Assembly: GCA_026936325.1 (NCBI GenBank)
Contig: JAPTHN010000001.1
Span: 806,001-870,000, forward strand
Length of the DNA stretch: 64,000 nt
Direction: 5' to 3'
From: Platynereis dumerilii
Taxonomy: Eukaryota; Annelida; Polychaeta; Phyllodocida; Nereididae
In this document: positions 21,920 to 34,508 of the stretch, in pieces
Layout of the letters: each line of letters opens with the position of its first letter
Numbering within the stretch: position 1 is the first letter of the stretch
Translations under genes and position numbers: made by a program
Notes under the pieces: generated by a model
The model's input: the letters and a program-made list of their open reading frames with translations, nothing else
The model's database searches: none
What the model was told of the DNA's origin: nothing

Positions 21920-22320
21920 AGAATCTTGAAGAGTTGTTGGATGTGTATTGAGTTGTTCAAACTGAAATTTCCAAAAACGAATGCAGTCAGGTGTTGTGAT
22001 AAGTGTCTGGAGTAATAAAACAGTGCTGAAGATTGAAAATATGACAATTAAATGGTCTAAAGGTGCAAAAACACAGAAATACAACGATTATTGCAAAAAT
22101 TTTGTTCTAGTGGCTATGCTGTCTGCTTGGCTGATTGGCTTGGAAATCTGATGGTTTGTTGAGTCTGGGATGTGTATTGGCAGTGTTCAGCTCTTCAAAA
22201 CTTAAATTCTTGAAAGTTAGTGCTGTCAAGTGTTGTGTAAAGTGACTGAAATATCAGATGAGTGCTGAAGATAGAAAATATGACAATTGGATCACTTTAG
22301 AGGTGCAAAAACGAAGGTAA
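21920..22320 (+). repeat. Two-copy direct repeat, ~220-bp spacing
   Basis: 21935-22075 and 22155-22310 share GGATGTGTATTG, GTTCAAAACTNAAATTC, GTCAAGTGTTGTG, CAGTGCTGAAGAT, GAAAATATGACAATT and AGGTGCAAAAAC in the same order. It follows the hairpin tandem and may belong to the same larger element, whose limits are unclear (perhaps to about 22580). Confidence 0.6.
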
Positions 22321-23560
22321 AATGAGCGAAAATCGAGGTAAAAACAATGTGTATTGGAGCCAGAAAACGATGTAGAGATGGCAGGTAATTAAATTGCAAG
22401 TTATTGCACTAAAATCACCTGGAAATCGCACAAAAAGAGTAAATAACAGGTAAGAAACACTTTACCGACAATCACACACAAGAACAGCAGTTAAATAAAC
22501 CCAGAGCTTGTTAAAAAGATGAAAATATCCACTGCTGAAGTTACACTGTGTTTACAGCCAGAAGCGCCATCTGTCATATCATTAAATCATAAATTTCATG
22601 TAGTCTGTAATAAATGCTACTTTATAAAATAATACTTTTCAATAATGCAATTTATATAAAAAATAAGTAAACAAATAATTTATTTTGGCACTTAGAAGAG
22701 ATATACATGTATGTGGAATACAGTTTCATTGGATAATGCAGAAATATAGCAATTAGTCAATTTCAATTTATATGCTATCAAGAACTCACACTTAAGCCTG
22801 TCAAAGCAAATTAGAAATGTGATTGCAATTAGACAAGACATGACAGAGTCACTATCTGAGTAGTAAAACTACATGTATGATGCTGAACTATAGCATCTCA
22901 GTTCAGCAGTAAATACAACATTTATATAATTTTCATTTTAATATAGGTAATGTTACTTTGATTATCAAAAAATTATTTATCCATAATGTATTAATTATGT
23001 TTCACCCACTGAATTTGTTTGGTTAACCTTTCAAGAATAATTTCGGAATAAATATGGTATGATAATTATTTGAGAAATAAGTTTTTTCATGATGCATCAT
23101 TTTGAAAGTATGCTGTAGACATCCATAAATTCAGTAATTATTCAATCAATTTCAATGCCATCTTTTGGAGGGGTTTTCCATGTTCATTGGGGCATATATG
23201 TGTGAATGCATTGGCCTATTGTCTTGAGCAAATAAATTGGGTCACTGCATGTACCTGACCTTGTACACAGGTGTGAGAATTAGCCTCTTTACAGTTGGAC
23301 CAGGAACTTTTACAATAGAATGTCAATTTTCATACTTTGCTTGCTTAAACAAAGGCCTTATCTGTGTCAAATATCAATTTTTCAAAACTAATTTGTCTTT
23401 TATTCATTAATACCCAATAACCTTATTAATTTTCTGGGTGTCTAATACAAACCTAGTGATTAAAATCTGAATATCTTGACAAGCATTCAAAATACCACAG
23501 TCTGGGGCAGATGCAATTTGCCCATTATTATTATGCAATATTATTAATGAAGTTCCTACT
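22321..23560. other. Unassigned AT-rich stretch
   Basis: No ORF with a domain, no tandem array and no clear TIR pair recognised. Confidence 0.5.
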
Positions 23561-23592
23561 TCATATCTATCTATCAATCTATCAATCTATCA

Positions 23593-23635
<43 letters not shown>

Positions 23636-23670
23636 CATCTATCCAATCTACCTGTCTATCTATCTATCCT
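23561..23670. repeat. (ATCT)n/(ATCA)n microsatellite
   Basis: ATCTATCAATCT variants pass into pure ATCT and then CTGT/CCAT variants. With the run at 23743-23785 it brackets a SINE 3' fragment. The predicted IYLSIYLS peptide across the block is a repeat artefact. Confidence 0.9.
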
Positions 23671-23742
23671 TCACCTCATTGCCGTGTCCTCCTCCTGTCC
23701 TAATTAGCCTACAAAATGCATGGATACAGGACATAAAGCCCC
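23671..23742 (+). mobile_element. SINE 3' fragment with (ATCT)n tail
   Basis: Carries the body of the window's tRNA-derived SINE: CCTCCTCCTGTCCTAATTAG followed by ATACAGGACATAAAGCCCC, and then directly (ATCT)n to about 23785. It lacks the tRNA-like head. It is the best view of the original tail and explains the degenerate ATCC/ATCT sequences next to the other copies. Confidence 0.7.
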
Positions 23743-23779
<37 letters not shown>

Positions 23780-24033
23780 CCATCTATCTGTCCAATGAAA
23801 CAGTAAACTGTGTTCCGTGAATAGCCCCATCTGCTTGAAAAAGAAACACTTTGTTTTTGTCAATTTATTTAATCTATAATTTATCTCCCAAGATTTTTTA
23901 ATACAGAATGAGTATAATTGCTGGTACACAATATTGATAAAGTGTATGAACAGATGAAAGTGTTATTTTTCACTATATTTCCAAAAAGATTGCATTGTTT
24001 TCTACAATTGTGATTCAATGTGTGAGACATCAA

Positions 24034-24193
24034 AAAGTACTGGGTACTGGACTTAAGTACTTTCAAAAGTACTGGGTACTGGAATTAAGTACAGTGATTA
24101 AAAAAGTACTGGGTACTGTACTGGGTACTGAGAACATTTGAAAAGTACTGTACTGGACTTAAGTACTTCTAAAAGTACTGATTAACAGCCCTG
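24034..24193. mobile_element. AAGTACT-rich hAT-like element fragment
   Basis: Repeats of AAAGTACTGGGTACTGGACT and TTAAGTACTTT fill the segment, and the right end reads CAGGGCTGTTAATCAGTAC when inverted. A CAGGGCTGT terminus with AGTACT-rich subterminal repeats suggests hAT. The left terminus is missing. Confidence 0.4.
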
Positions 24194-24865
24194 GCTGAAT
24201 AGTTAGACTTTTAAGAGTAGGATTCATCTTGAAGGGCATGTAATTGATCAAGAAACCTGCATGCCTGATTGTCTGACAATAATAGCCAAGACTCTCTTCC
24301 CTGCACAATTCTGTTATCAGATATGCTCCATTTCACATACCATGGGTCATATTCTGTATACAGATAAGTCCATGATGAATTCAGAAATCTACAAGGAATA
24401 CTGATATGCATTCATTTGCCCCACTTGGGTGTTTTAGATAGCAAATTACCCAGTGATGTGAATCATGTGATGAAAGGAGGAAGATATCAAAGGAAAGATC
24501 TGAAGTCATTGACTCATTAATTGAACTACTTTTGTGAAGGGACATGGAGATCTTGGAAACAAACAGACTTGGGATCAAACACACAAGTGTTAGCATTAAC
24601 TCAGTTTATGTAGGAATTATTGATGTTTTTCTAGACCTTGGTTTGGAGAGACTTGAATTCTGAAGTTGTGTACTGCACACCAGATGATAGCAATAAACTT
24701 CAAAGTCACATAATATGATGATAGACTTTAGTTATTTTCAGCTGGGTTATAAACACTGTTACAAAGCTCTGACATTGATTTCCTGACAAAAGGTCTTATT
24801 CAATTTGATTAATCATTTTCTTCTTTTCCTCCCAAAGAAAATCGCTTGGCCTCAAAGGATGCATG

Positions 24866-25043
24866 GATGACTAGGGCCTTACGTCCTGTATTTATGAATT
24901 TAGTAGTCTAATTAGACAGGAGGAGGACATGGCAATGAGGCAAATGATAATCGAAACAGGGGTCTAACACAGGCCCAAGTGACCAAACCCTGGACCCAGT
25001 CATTGGCAGCTAGCATGCTGCCACAAGACCAACTCTCCCCCTT
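24866..25043 (-). mobile_element. tRNA-derived SINE (copy in repeat B)
   Basis: Same element at the same site as the copy at 9338-9516, almost base for base, so it is a by-product of the larger duplication and not an independent insertion. Confidence 0.7.
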
Positions 25044-26069
25044 CTCAAATGACCCAAATGAACAATTTTTAAAAATTTCCTGTGCGACAACATGTACCTA
25101 TTGAGTATCGACTTCTAACAATGTTAGATATTTGTCTCCTAGACATTAATAAAATGAGTATAGTTTCCTGTGTGCCATATTGTAATAAACATAGCAAGAA
25201 TAGAATAAAATCAATAAAATCCAATTTTCTGACCAACTAGGCATGGGATTGAACATGTGTTTTTTGTTCAATAAATCAACATTTGTTCAGGGCTGTCTTT
25301 CGTGTCCTGAGTCCGAAAGGGAGATTAAAAGAATCAAAAGACATGAAGCATGTTGATTTCAGACTTACTGTCCTGCAGTATGTGATCCCACAGTGATCAG
25401 TCAGTTCAGAAATGTTACATCGTCATTATAAGTTAGATTTTTCAGGGGACTCTGCGTCAAGACTTATATGATCAGTTACAACCAGAAATATAAATCATTA
25501 ATTACTTATGCATGTGGATTGGAAAAGAAGCTAATATATGCATGTCATGAATATGGGCAATTGGGCATTACTATCATTTTTATACTTATGGATCATACTG
25601 ATCGGAATTAACTTGTTAATTGCTAATATGACAAGTGGTGGCGACTCACAGGTCTATAATACATTAATAATGAAGGTAACACATTTAGTAACCATTAAAT
25701 AAGTTAATGTGTTTTTCCACATTTAGGTAAGTTATTAGTTATATTGATTACAAGTCTGATAAATTGATAAAAGAACTATTTACATCAAAAGAGCAGTAAA
25801 AAGTCACCTTTTTGTATGAAAAAAGAAAAACTCAAAAGTGAAACCCAGCCAGACATTGTCTGGGCGATTCCGTCTCAACATTTGTACTTGTGCCTCTTTA
25901 TGAGACAGATGTACCCTCATTCTGGTAAGTTGTAGTGATATTATTACAGAATACCTTTTTTTTTAAAGAAAATTAACTTTTGTCTATGACTTCATAGTTA
26001 ATTGAATTACCCAATGCTGATGTATCATATTTCTGGAATGATCTGTCATATTTCTTCAGTTGTAAAAAG

Positions 26070-26300
26070 CATCATTTCCAAAGGTCTCAGGCAAAGCAGC
26101 TCTTATAATACTGTCTCCATAATACTCCAAGCATGCTGTCAGGAAGCAGAATGCAAATAAGAATGCACATCAATTATTTAACACCCTAAGGTCATTCGTT
26201 TAGTACTGCTTGACCCTGGAGAGGGGGTAAGGACTTTGGTCAGCTGGGTTCTGTCCTTGCAATGTACTTCAGCTGGAATGTCTGCTGAATGAAAAAAAAG
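26070..26300 (+). repeat. R module, copy 3
   Basis: Landmarks: GTCAGGAAGCAGAATGCAAA, ACACCCTAAGGTCATTCG, TGACCCTGGAGAGGGGGTAAGG, GGTCAGCTGGGTTCTGTCC. It breaks off after TCTGCTGAATG, where copy A continues. Confidence 0.65.
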
Positions 26301-27034
26301 GTATTGTATTTTTTTTAACTTCCCAGCAAGACAATGTACAATCTTACGAAGTCAGTAATCTCCATCACATTGTGGGTCACATTCTGCACATGTACACATG
26401 CAGGTCCGCAAGGAATCAGAAATCTACAAGGAATAGAAACGCTTTAATCTCTCATGCTTGGGTGTTTCGCATGATAATTGCCCAATAATGCACGAAATTA
26501 GCATGACATCAAAAGAAAGATCTGAGATCCTTTATCCACTCCTTTGAGCTACATTAGTGAAGAAACATGGAGAGATCCTACCTTCAAGTGATAACTCTGT
26601 GTAGAAATTACTGACATCTTTCTGGATATGCAGTCTTTTTGTTCAGACAAGTCTCTTATAACATGACCAAAAAACTCAAAAAATTAGCACTTTATTCTGC
26701 CCATAGAAACACCATTGAATTTACCTGCATTTTAACACACACAGCATCTCATGGACTAGAAATAAGACATATCATTGAAAGCACTCCTCTATAGATCTAG
26801 TTGTGGATGACTAAGGACCAAGGTCAACTGGCTCTTATTTAGACAATGATACACTTGGAAATACTTCCACATGCAACAGAAGTAGAACAGGCTTCTGAAA
26901 GCAAAGAGCACATGTGACAATCAGCCACATGGCAACCTAGTTATGGTATTTTGCTAGATTGTCTAGATTGTTCTTCTTTAAGTTCTTTTAATGAAGGTAA
27001 TTTTGTGGTTGTAATACAAATGCAGGCCAGTGTA

Positions 27035-27212
27035 CAGTGGTCCCTGCGTCATAAGACCACCCCTTCTGCGGTCATGAGGCGGTCTCTCGTGGGAGTGCGG
27101 TCTCTCGTCGGGGTGCAAAATGCATTAAAAATACTACTTAGAGCGGGAGGAAGGCGGTCACATAAGGCAAGTTTGTCTTACAACAGGGGGTCTTACAACG
27201 CAGGTACCACTG
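27035..27212. mobile_element. 178-bp pogo-like MITE, TA target
   Basis: Left CAGTGGTCCCTGCGTCATAA; right, inverted, CAGTGGTACCTGCGTTGTAA; the pairing continues through GACC. TA on both sides (27033-27034, 27213-27214). CAGTGG-type ends with a TA target are typical of Tc1/mariner-pogo MITEs. It inserted into modular repeat copy B, since copy A is uninterrupted in the corresponding sequence. An ORF that crosses it (26951-27313) has no meaning as a protein. Confidence 0.75.
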
Positions 27213-28599
27213 TACCATTTTCTTATCTACAGTATGTCCTACTTGTCATTGGTACAGAAATTTTGCATAGTTTGTATCAGTGTCCACGAAAAGCGCTGGC
27301 AAATATAGCATGACATTTTGTGACTGGCAAAAATTGAGACATAACCTGCCCAAACGTACGGTTTGTTTGTTTGTTTATGTTTTACGACTCTGAAGCACCT
27401 TAGTGGACTATTTCCAGGCAGGCGATCGCCGAATGATGATGATTAAATGAGAAGACTGTGAGTCTGGCACATACCCTATTAATTCAAGGATGCCCAGGGT
27501 CTTTCAGTTGCCCCAGCATAGAATACTGGATACAACCCGCCTCCATTTAATGTCCCATGGGCTTGGACTAAAGTGAGTTCCCGGGGTGACCCAAATGTAC
27601 GGTGGGTTGGCTGGAGAGTCAATGAGCTGATGCAGCAACCGATGCAATTGGCACAGACCCTTGAAATCTCCAGTGCAATTGACAAACATCAATGACACAA
27701 ACTGGTGACAGAAGTGTCAACTGGATTGCAATTAAACATTGCAAGTGTCAATGCCTAGATGCTCATTGCAATAAGCAATGTTCATGTTTAAGATTTGAAT
27801 AGTTTCCAAACTTTCCATACAAGATTTGAGGCCCTGCAAGGTACTACAGGTAGCCATGTTAGCAGGGGCCCCAACGGATTTTATGATTTTAATGACAGAG
27901 CGCCATTCTAAAAGTACACTTAGTACAGCCTGGGATCTTTTCTATTCAAGTCAAATATAATCATTATGAGATTAACCCTGCCTTCCTGGTTAAACAATAG
28001 AAACAGAATTATGCTCAGTGCAATAACTATTTGGAAACTTATGGTTTTACAATGAACATACGCAAATTTTAAGGGTCATTAGCCTCTATTAATATGGGGA
28101 GGGGTTTGGAGTAACTACATATTTTCGAAGGCAGACCACCTTCAGGAAGCCTGCAAGAAATTCTTGAATTTGGGATTTCAGGCAGATAAGATTTCATTCG
28201 GGCAGGTAAAATTCAGAATCTGCCAGCCGGAATGTCCTGGAAGGGCAGGATGTTTTGCAGGCATCCTTTAACAGCCCACATAAGCCAGCCAGCCTTGGCA
28301 GATGTCCAACTTCGTTGATCTTTGTAGTCAAGTGCTGCAGATTTCTTGCATGTGGTTTATTGTGACATACTTACTGTAATATTATCATTATAATAATAAG
28401 AGGCAGAGCAATGTGAACTGTGATAGTTTTTTTGATTACACAATATTTATATAATTGGTTCATGAACATATCAGTACCAAGAATCCCATGCTTGGTATAA
28501 ATATTGTGCCTTAAATGTCAGTGATTTTTCAAATGCAAAAAAATTGAAAAAATGTGGATCAATTAATTTCAAGATTTGCAGAAGATGTGAGCTGAGCCC
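27213..28599. other. Mostly unassigned stretch with a retroposon tail
   Basis: 27361-27440 read on the minus strand ends CGTAAAACATAAACAAAC (AAAC)n, the look of a LINE/SINE 3' end. A possible small inverted repeat (GGAAGCCTGCAAGA near 28155, TTTTGCAGGCATCC near 28252) lies further right. The rest is unassigned. Confidence 0.35.
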
Positions 28600-29637
28600 A
28601 TTAAAATACGCAAAACTATTCCCAGTGCTTTATTTTTCTGTATTTGTTTCAGATGGGTTATTTATTGTATGCATGTGTGTAATCAGGTGTCAAAGGACTC
28701 GGTTACGAAAAACCATTCAAGTGTGATCGTTATTTGCGTGTCTGTGGCCAAGTTTATCACATTGGGGTATTGCAAGTGGACTGAGGCATTAAGCATCCCA
28801 CAGAGCAAATCTAATGATTTCATGTGAAAGCTTGAAGAAAATGATGAAAAAGGCCATACAATTCACTTCAGTTGTAATCACTTAACATGCTAAAATTTTG
28901 TTTTTTGTGAAGTCATGTCAGAGTTTGTCACACACAATGATATTCCAGTGAAACAATGCAGCTGTGGAAACAGGTCCTAAAACAGCCTGAGAGAGGTAAA
29001 AAGCTTAGGGTCCATCAAAAGGATGTTACACACCGGGTCACACCCTGTATAGCAGCCATAGGACAAGCAGCAGTACCACGTGTACCCTTCTAGTGACTTT
29101 TATTGTGGGGGCTGATGTCTGGTTGTGAGAATGGCACAAGGAGTGTACACCGGCACACACAATGCCAATTTGTACATGTGAAACTGTTATAAAGGTTGTG
29201 TTAGGTCTGATAGACCGTACAACTTTTTGATGCCACAGCTATTATACAGGCAGTTTGAGGACTTGTTTCCATTGCTGCATTGCTGCATTGGAATATCATT
29301 GTGTGTGACAAACTCTGGTCTGACTTCCCGAAATCCTAAATTTCTAACAAGTTAGATGACACTTAATGAAGTGAATTGTGTGGCCTTTTTCATAATTTTC
29401 TTCAAGCTTTCACATGAAATCATTAGATTTGCCCTATGGGGTGCCTTATACCCCCTTCCAGTGGCCATAACCCAATGTGACAAACCTAGCAACAGACACA
29501 CAAGAAATGGTCACAATTGAGTGATTTCATGCAACTTGGTTCTTTGAAACCTGATTATACATAATGCATTCACTCAAAAGCCCACCTGAAACTTATATAC
29601 AAAAATACAGCCCCAGAAATAGTTCTGCGTTTTAAAT
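28600..29637. repeat. ~1.04-kb imperfect palindrome
   Basis: Two arms of about 480 bp in inverted orientation around a centre near 29118. Paired landmarks from outside in: ATACGCAAAACTATTCC / its complement near 29625; TAATCAGGTNTCAAAG (28681 / 29560); AAATCTAATGATTTCATGTG (28807 / 29420); GTTTGTCACACACAATGATA (28923 / 29310); GTGGAAACAGGTCCTAAAA (28966 / 29260). Arms have small indels and look roughly 75-85% identical by eye. No protein, and no clear target duplication. It may be a foldback transposon or an old inverted duplication. Confidence 0.75.
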
Positions 29638-30832
29638 TTGGTTCAGTTTAGTTCTTTGGTTGGGTTGTTGGTTTTGCATAGAACTCTGAGAAATGCCATC
29701 CTCCTGTAATAAGACAGACCTTCAAGGATTAATTAGTAAACTGTTGCCGCTTTTTAGACTTGTGTCATCGTGCATTTTAAATCTCAAGGGATTTTCATTT
29801 CTTACTCCAAACCTTAAAAAGGGCACATTGATTCTACAAAATGTGTCATGAATACGCGTATATACTAGGACACATTCTGGTGTCATGTCCACATTGCTCT
29901 AGGGTTCGCTGCAGTCTAATCACCCGGATGCCTCACTTCGCAAATCCGTTCCAAAAATTGACATGCAGATTTTCAATTGATTGATAGAACATAAGGTAAC
30001 ACATTTCATTCAGGCCCAAATAGTTTTGAAGTTGTCCCATTTCGAACAATTTTGGATGCCTTGGTGGCCATTATGGACTTCTCAAAAGCTTCAAGCAAAA
30101 ACTGGCCAGATATATTTTCTCGAGGATCCTAGGACATGCATGGATTCCATTGAGAAAAAAAAACTGATCTGTGCAGGATATATATATACCCCTCTTAGTG
30201 CCAGACTACACACAAATTACGCTCATAGTCAAATTTATCCACCCAGAGAAGTGAATTTATCTTAATATATAAGAAGAATGGCATGCTATGTTCAGAAGCA
30301 TGACATCTTGCTCATAAGATTCAATAGGCCTGTGATTGGTCAATTACCCTTGCTGTGACCTAAAGCTGGCAGCATGTAAAATCATACAGGACCAAAACGG
30401 TGTTATTTCACATACACAAACAAACAATTGCTACACATATTCGGATAAATGGAGAAGAAATCTGATTTGGAAGAAAAATCAATAGTGGAAATCACATCAG
30501 ATGAAGATTTCAGCTGGAGAGCACATTCTAGTCACACATAAAAGAAGCAATTGGGCAAATTGAACAGTTGATCATTCACTGGCATATAATGAGGATTGTT
30601 ACTTCCCGGCTGCTTAAAAATTAACACCCAATAACGTCTACCAAGATAGGAATAAAGAGTTGGCCTAAAGTTGGGAAAGTTACACCTAAAGTTCAAGGGT
30701 GTTTATGAAGTACTAGAAAGCCCGTGAAGAAAATATGGAAGCATTGGCAACTGTTCATTATTATAACATTTTGCCATTGACAGGGTCTTGTGTTATTGAG
30801 ATCATTTGAGATTGGAAATATGGAGGTTTAAT
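29638..30832. other. Unassigned stretch
   Basis: No recognised feature; a 94-codon ORF at 29981-30265 shows no domain. Confidence 0.45.
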
Positions 30833-31060
30833 TCGATATATCTGTCTGTGTAACTATGTAACTATCTATCTGTCTATCTATCTATATATCTATCTATCCA
30901 CATATCTATCTATGTTTTTATGTATGCTTACGTCTATCTATCTGTGTGTCTATATATGATGTATGCAGCATGCATCGATCAGGTATCTCTCATCTATTTA
31001 TCTTGATGTGTCATGTATGTATCATGTATGTATCGGCCTATCTCATCAATCCATCTATTG
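30833..31060. repeat. Degenerate (ATCT)n/(TGTA)n microsatellite
   Basis: ATCTGTCTATCTATATATCT-type runs from about 30833 to 30960, followed by GTATGTATCATGTATGTATC runs near 31010-31040. Confidence 0.8.
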
Positions 31061-31789
31061 TGCTCTCTCGTCTCCTTGTTTTGTTGTTTCCTTGCAACAG
31101 ATTTTAGAATAGGTCATTTGACAGATAAGGATATCTATCTGAATTTATATTTTGCATATTTATCAGGATACAAATACACATATTAGAAGTCTTTGCAAAT
31201 TGAAACCTACAGTGTACCCCTGGCCTGATCGGAGGACATAGCAGGCATAGGAAGGGGGGAGGCATCGTAGGTGATAGGTGTGTAGTGGGACGTTATTGTG
31301 GGCTAATAAAATCAGGAGTGGTAAAGGTGATGCTGTTTGTAAATCTATCTTTTATAAGGCCTATCTAGTGATGTAGTTTCGTTGTATGCTGTAAGTTGGC
31401 AACTCAGTACATACTACATGTATACGTAGGTCAAAGCCCGCGAAAATGCTTGATCACAGCACAAGCCAACTGCTGTTGTAGAACTTTGCTGTGCCTCCCT
31501 CCGAAATACATTGGCTCCCTGAGAACTGCAGGGGGAGTAGGTGCAAGTAAAGAGAGTGTCACATTAATGGCGTCATTGAGATGCATGGAGGAATTTGGTG
31601 GAAAGGGCTGCAGAAAAAGTGGATTTGCAAGAAATAAGGGAGGGTTTCCTGGTATTTTATGAGCCACACAGAAAGGCAATGTCAGTGCGGAAGCACATGC
31701 AAAGTTTGGTGTGTGTTTATGCAACAGGGACTGAAAATTGGAGGTGACAACAAAGTTGAAGAGATGCGTCTTTTATTTCAAGATTTTAA
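31061..31789. other. Unassigned stretch with opposed ORFs
   Basis: Overlapping ORFs of 88 codons (31396-31662, plus) and 97 codons (31431-31724, minus) occupy a less AT-rich patch. Neither shows a domain, splice-bounded exon or signal that I recognise; a decayed transposon or retrocopy is possible. Confidence 0.35.
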
Positions 31790-32029
31790 GATTGCATCTA
31801 TCTTAGTCTGAATGAGTCCACTGTCCTTAGTATACGATGATTGATCCAGCCAGTACAGTGCTCAGATTCCCCATTAGCTGTTTATTATCTACGTCCATTA
31901 GGATACAATGTTTCTATTCTGAAAGCAGTGCAATCTGAGATGCTAATTGTGCCCATGTAAGATCTGGTTCACGATTGGCAATGTATCTGAGAGCATATTA
32001 AACCTAATCGTTAAGCTGCCACATTGTTA

Positions 32030-32320
32030 CAAAAAAGGTACATGCTGCAATGTAATGTTCTGAGTGCCTGCAACTCGATGACATTTTCTTGTGCAGGACA
32101 TAAAGAATCCTTGACAAACTGCCAATATTCAGCTGATGTATCTTCCAATCGACCCAAGGGCAAAATGCCAGCTGACCCAAGCCCTAACCCTTTCTCCAGG
32201 GTCAATCGGTACTGAACTGATGACCTCTGGGTGTTAAATAATTCATGTACATGCTTACTTGCATATAACATGTTAAGAGTGTTGTATGTGGGCTCTTAAA
32301 GAGCTGCCTGACCTTTGCAT
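32030..32320 (-). repeat. R module, copy 4 (inverted)
   Basis: Complement of the R module: GGGCAAAATGCCAGCTGACC, AACCCTTTCTCCAGGGTCAA, GACCTCTGGGTGTTAAATAA, GCTTACTTGCATAT. Closest to copy 2 at 15225. Confidence 0.7.
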
Positions 32321-33493
32321 ATGATTTTCTCACTTGTTGCAACTGAGAAATGTTGATAGCTCAGAAATTAAAAATGTGATCAATCTTCATGAAGGATTAG
32401 GCCTATACAACATGACATCACTTCTCAGTGACATTGCAAACTTTAGAAATGAGAAATGAAGAAAGAAAACATATGTTGGATGTCTTCTAATTCATCCTTT
32501 TAGCTCCTTGTCGCACTCAAGACTCACAAGACTGCAAAAAGCTAATGTTGATTTAACGGACAAAAAACACATGCTGAATCCCATGCCATGTTGGTAAGAG
32601 AACTATTTTTTATTAATGAGTTTCCATTCTGACCACGTTTATACTCACTTGGCACGAAAGAAACTCATTACTGAATCGATTTATTTCAAAGACAAATATT
32701 TTACCTTACAAGCAAGAGGTACTCTGTAAGCATGTGTTATCTCACATAATATTTCGTAACGGAGATTGATCTTTCCTGGTGATTTGACAACTAATATCCT
32801 TCCACAACAAATTAAGAAAATTGGTCATTGGCCAGAAACACTTTTTCGATGTTTTTACATTAAATGACTTAAAACTTACGTTGCCCACCTGAATATCTAT
32901 CTTACCAGAATCTATCACTATTATTTTTGATTTTTCAGTTCATTGCTTACAGAGGGTATAACATTAGACAATCAGACAGAGTAAAAATTAACAGTTCTAT
33001 CACTACAGATTTTGTGGTTCATCAGTGTTTTTTGTTGTCAACATTCAGAATGCATGCCACATTATTATTATTTTTACTTCCTGCGACATTTTTGATTTTT
33101 CGTAGTGGGGATGATATAATGGTCATCCACACCTTTTAATCACCAATGTGGTCAGGGCATTAGTAAAAGATATTTGTCATCAATTATTAATGGAGGTGTG
33201 TACACATCTCCATTTATGCAGTCACAGTGACAAAATGGACAGTTTTGGCGGGAAATTTGAAAATTGAGCACTTTCAGAATGTCTTTTGGGCCCTGTCTAG
33301 GCTATTTTGTTCGGAGATGTTTGGGTCAAGAGATGCGGATAACTTGATTATAGAGCATGCATCTGGCATAGGAATGAATACCAGGCATGTTGAAATTAGG
33401 ACGTGACTTCCTTTTATATTCTCCACTCGGAGTGTGTAAGCCAATCACAAGCGAGTATTCTTGGATAATATCCTTGCTGTATTAGGCAGAGAA

Positions 33494-33555
33494 AAAGTTA
33501 TATTGGACAGTGAAAAGTTATATTGGACAGTGAGAAGTTATATTGTGCAGTGCGG
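33494..33555 (+). repeat. 20-bp tandem, three copies
   Basis: AAAAGTTATATTGGACAGTG repeated about three times with few changes. The word TATATTGGAC also occurs in the arms of the foldback at 34103-34246, and a CCAATCACAA motif lies at 33442, so both belong to the same kind of element. Confidence 0.7.
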
Positions 33556-34102
33556 AGTTTTATTGCCATGTTATAGGTCCGTGAGGGTGGACCTGAGAGG
33601 AAACACCTTCTGCTGTGCCCTGCTGTAGCAACAGCAAGAAAAAATTTTGAGTTTTTCAATTTTAGTAAAAAATTAATTGCATGCCAATGGGAAGACACGG
33701 AAACTCACAAATGATGTCAAAAATTGCGTATTGATCAGGACAACAACATTAAGCAAATGTAACATTGCTTACATAGGTTATGGGACCATGGTATGACATT
33801 GAGTGACAAAAAATGCACTTTTTCACCCATTTTTCGCGTAAATGCCAATGTTTAAAGAAAAACATAGTGCTATAAAATTGAAATAAAAAATATCAGATAT
33901 AAAGAAGCTTCTTGGTTATAGCATACAGAATCAGAATATGTGAATTTTATGTTTTTGTGGCTACCCATTGCTGAAATAGGACGAGATACATTTTGAAGAG
34001 AATTCTGCAGTTAAACAAAAAGAAACACAAACTGGCTTTCCAGCACAGTCAAAGTGTTTAAACCTATTGCTTTAAAAGTGGGTTCATTTATGGAGAATAT
34101 AA

Positions 34103-34246
34103 CAAATATTAGATGGTGAGGAGTCCAATATAGAGTATAGTTGGACTCAGATAAACTATATTGGACTCGGCGCAAGCGCCTCGTCCAATATAGCTTTTCT
34201 TCATCCAATTATACTCTATATTGGACTCCTCACCATCAAATATTTA
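34103..34246. mobile_element. Hairpin foldback element, GGCGCAAGCGCC apex
   Basis: A ~144-bp palindrome centred at 34174.5. Outer arms AAATATTNGATGGTGAGGAG and GTCCAATATAGAGTATA with their complements; the apex is GGCGC-AA-GCGCC. The inner arms repeat TATATTGGAC. The plan is that of the hairpins at 5179, 47288 and 50107. Confidence 0.7.
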
Positions 34247-34508
34247 TATAATATCTTGCTTGGATCCACTGGGGGCAGCTGCACACATTGTGTATTGGCC
34301 ACTGTGCCTAAACTAGTTTGTATATATATGATATTTGTCACATGAATGGGTCTTACAGCATATATGTGCAGTTTGGTGTACGTATTCAAGCAATTGGTCG
34401 AGTTTTTGTAAAATATTGAAAATTTAAACTTTTTTTTTCGTTTCCAGAGCAGAACTCTGAAACGGTTATACCTATGGGCATGAAATTCTACCATCATAAT
34501 AAATACCC

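Larger units (their letters stand above)
24310..27034 (+). repeat. Large modular repeat, copy B
   Basis: Colinear with copy A (8785-12360), about 15.5 kb away in the same orientation. The best matched part is 24345-25145, including the SINE at 24866. A ~240-bp segment (about 25375-25650) is private to B, and B lacks 735 bp of A. The copy ends where a MITE (27035) landed at a TA in GGCCAGTG|TA. Confidence 0.8.

Noticed and set aside
8880-24596. Near-identical minus-strand ORFs at 8880-9071 and 24381-24596
   Set aside because: They are the same part of the duplicated modular repeat; one differs by stops and the peptides show no family features.
26951-27313. 120-codon ORF
   Set aside because: It runs through the pogo-like MITE at 27035-27212 and its flanks; the frame is accidental.
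31396-31724. Opposed ORFs of 88 and 97 codons as a host gene
   Set aside because: No splice-bounded exon, domain or start context that distinguishes either strand; left as unassigned.
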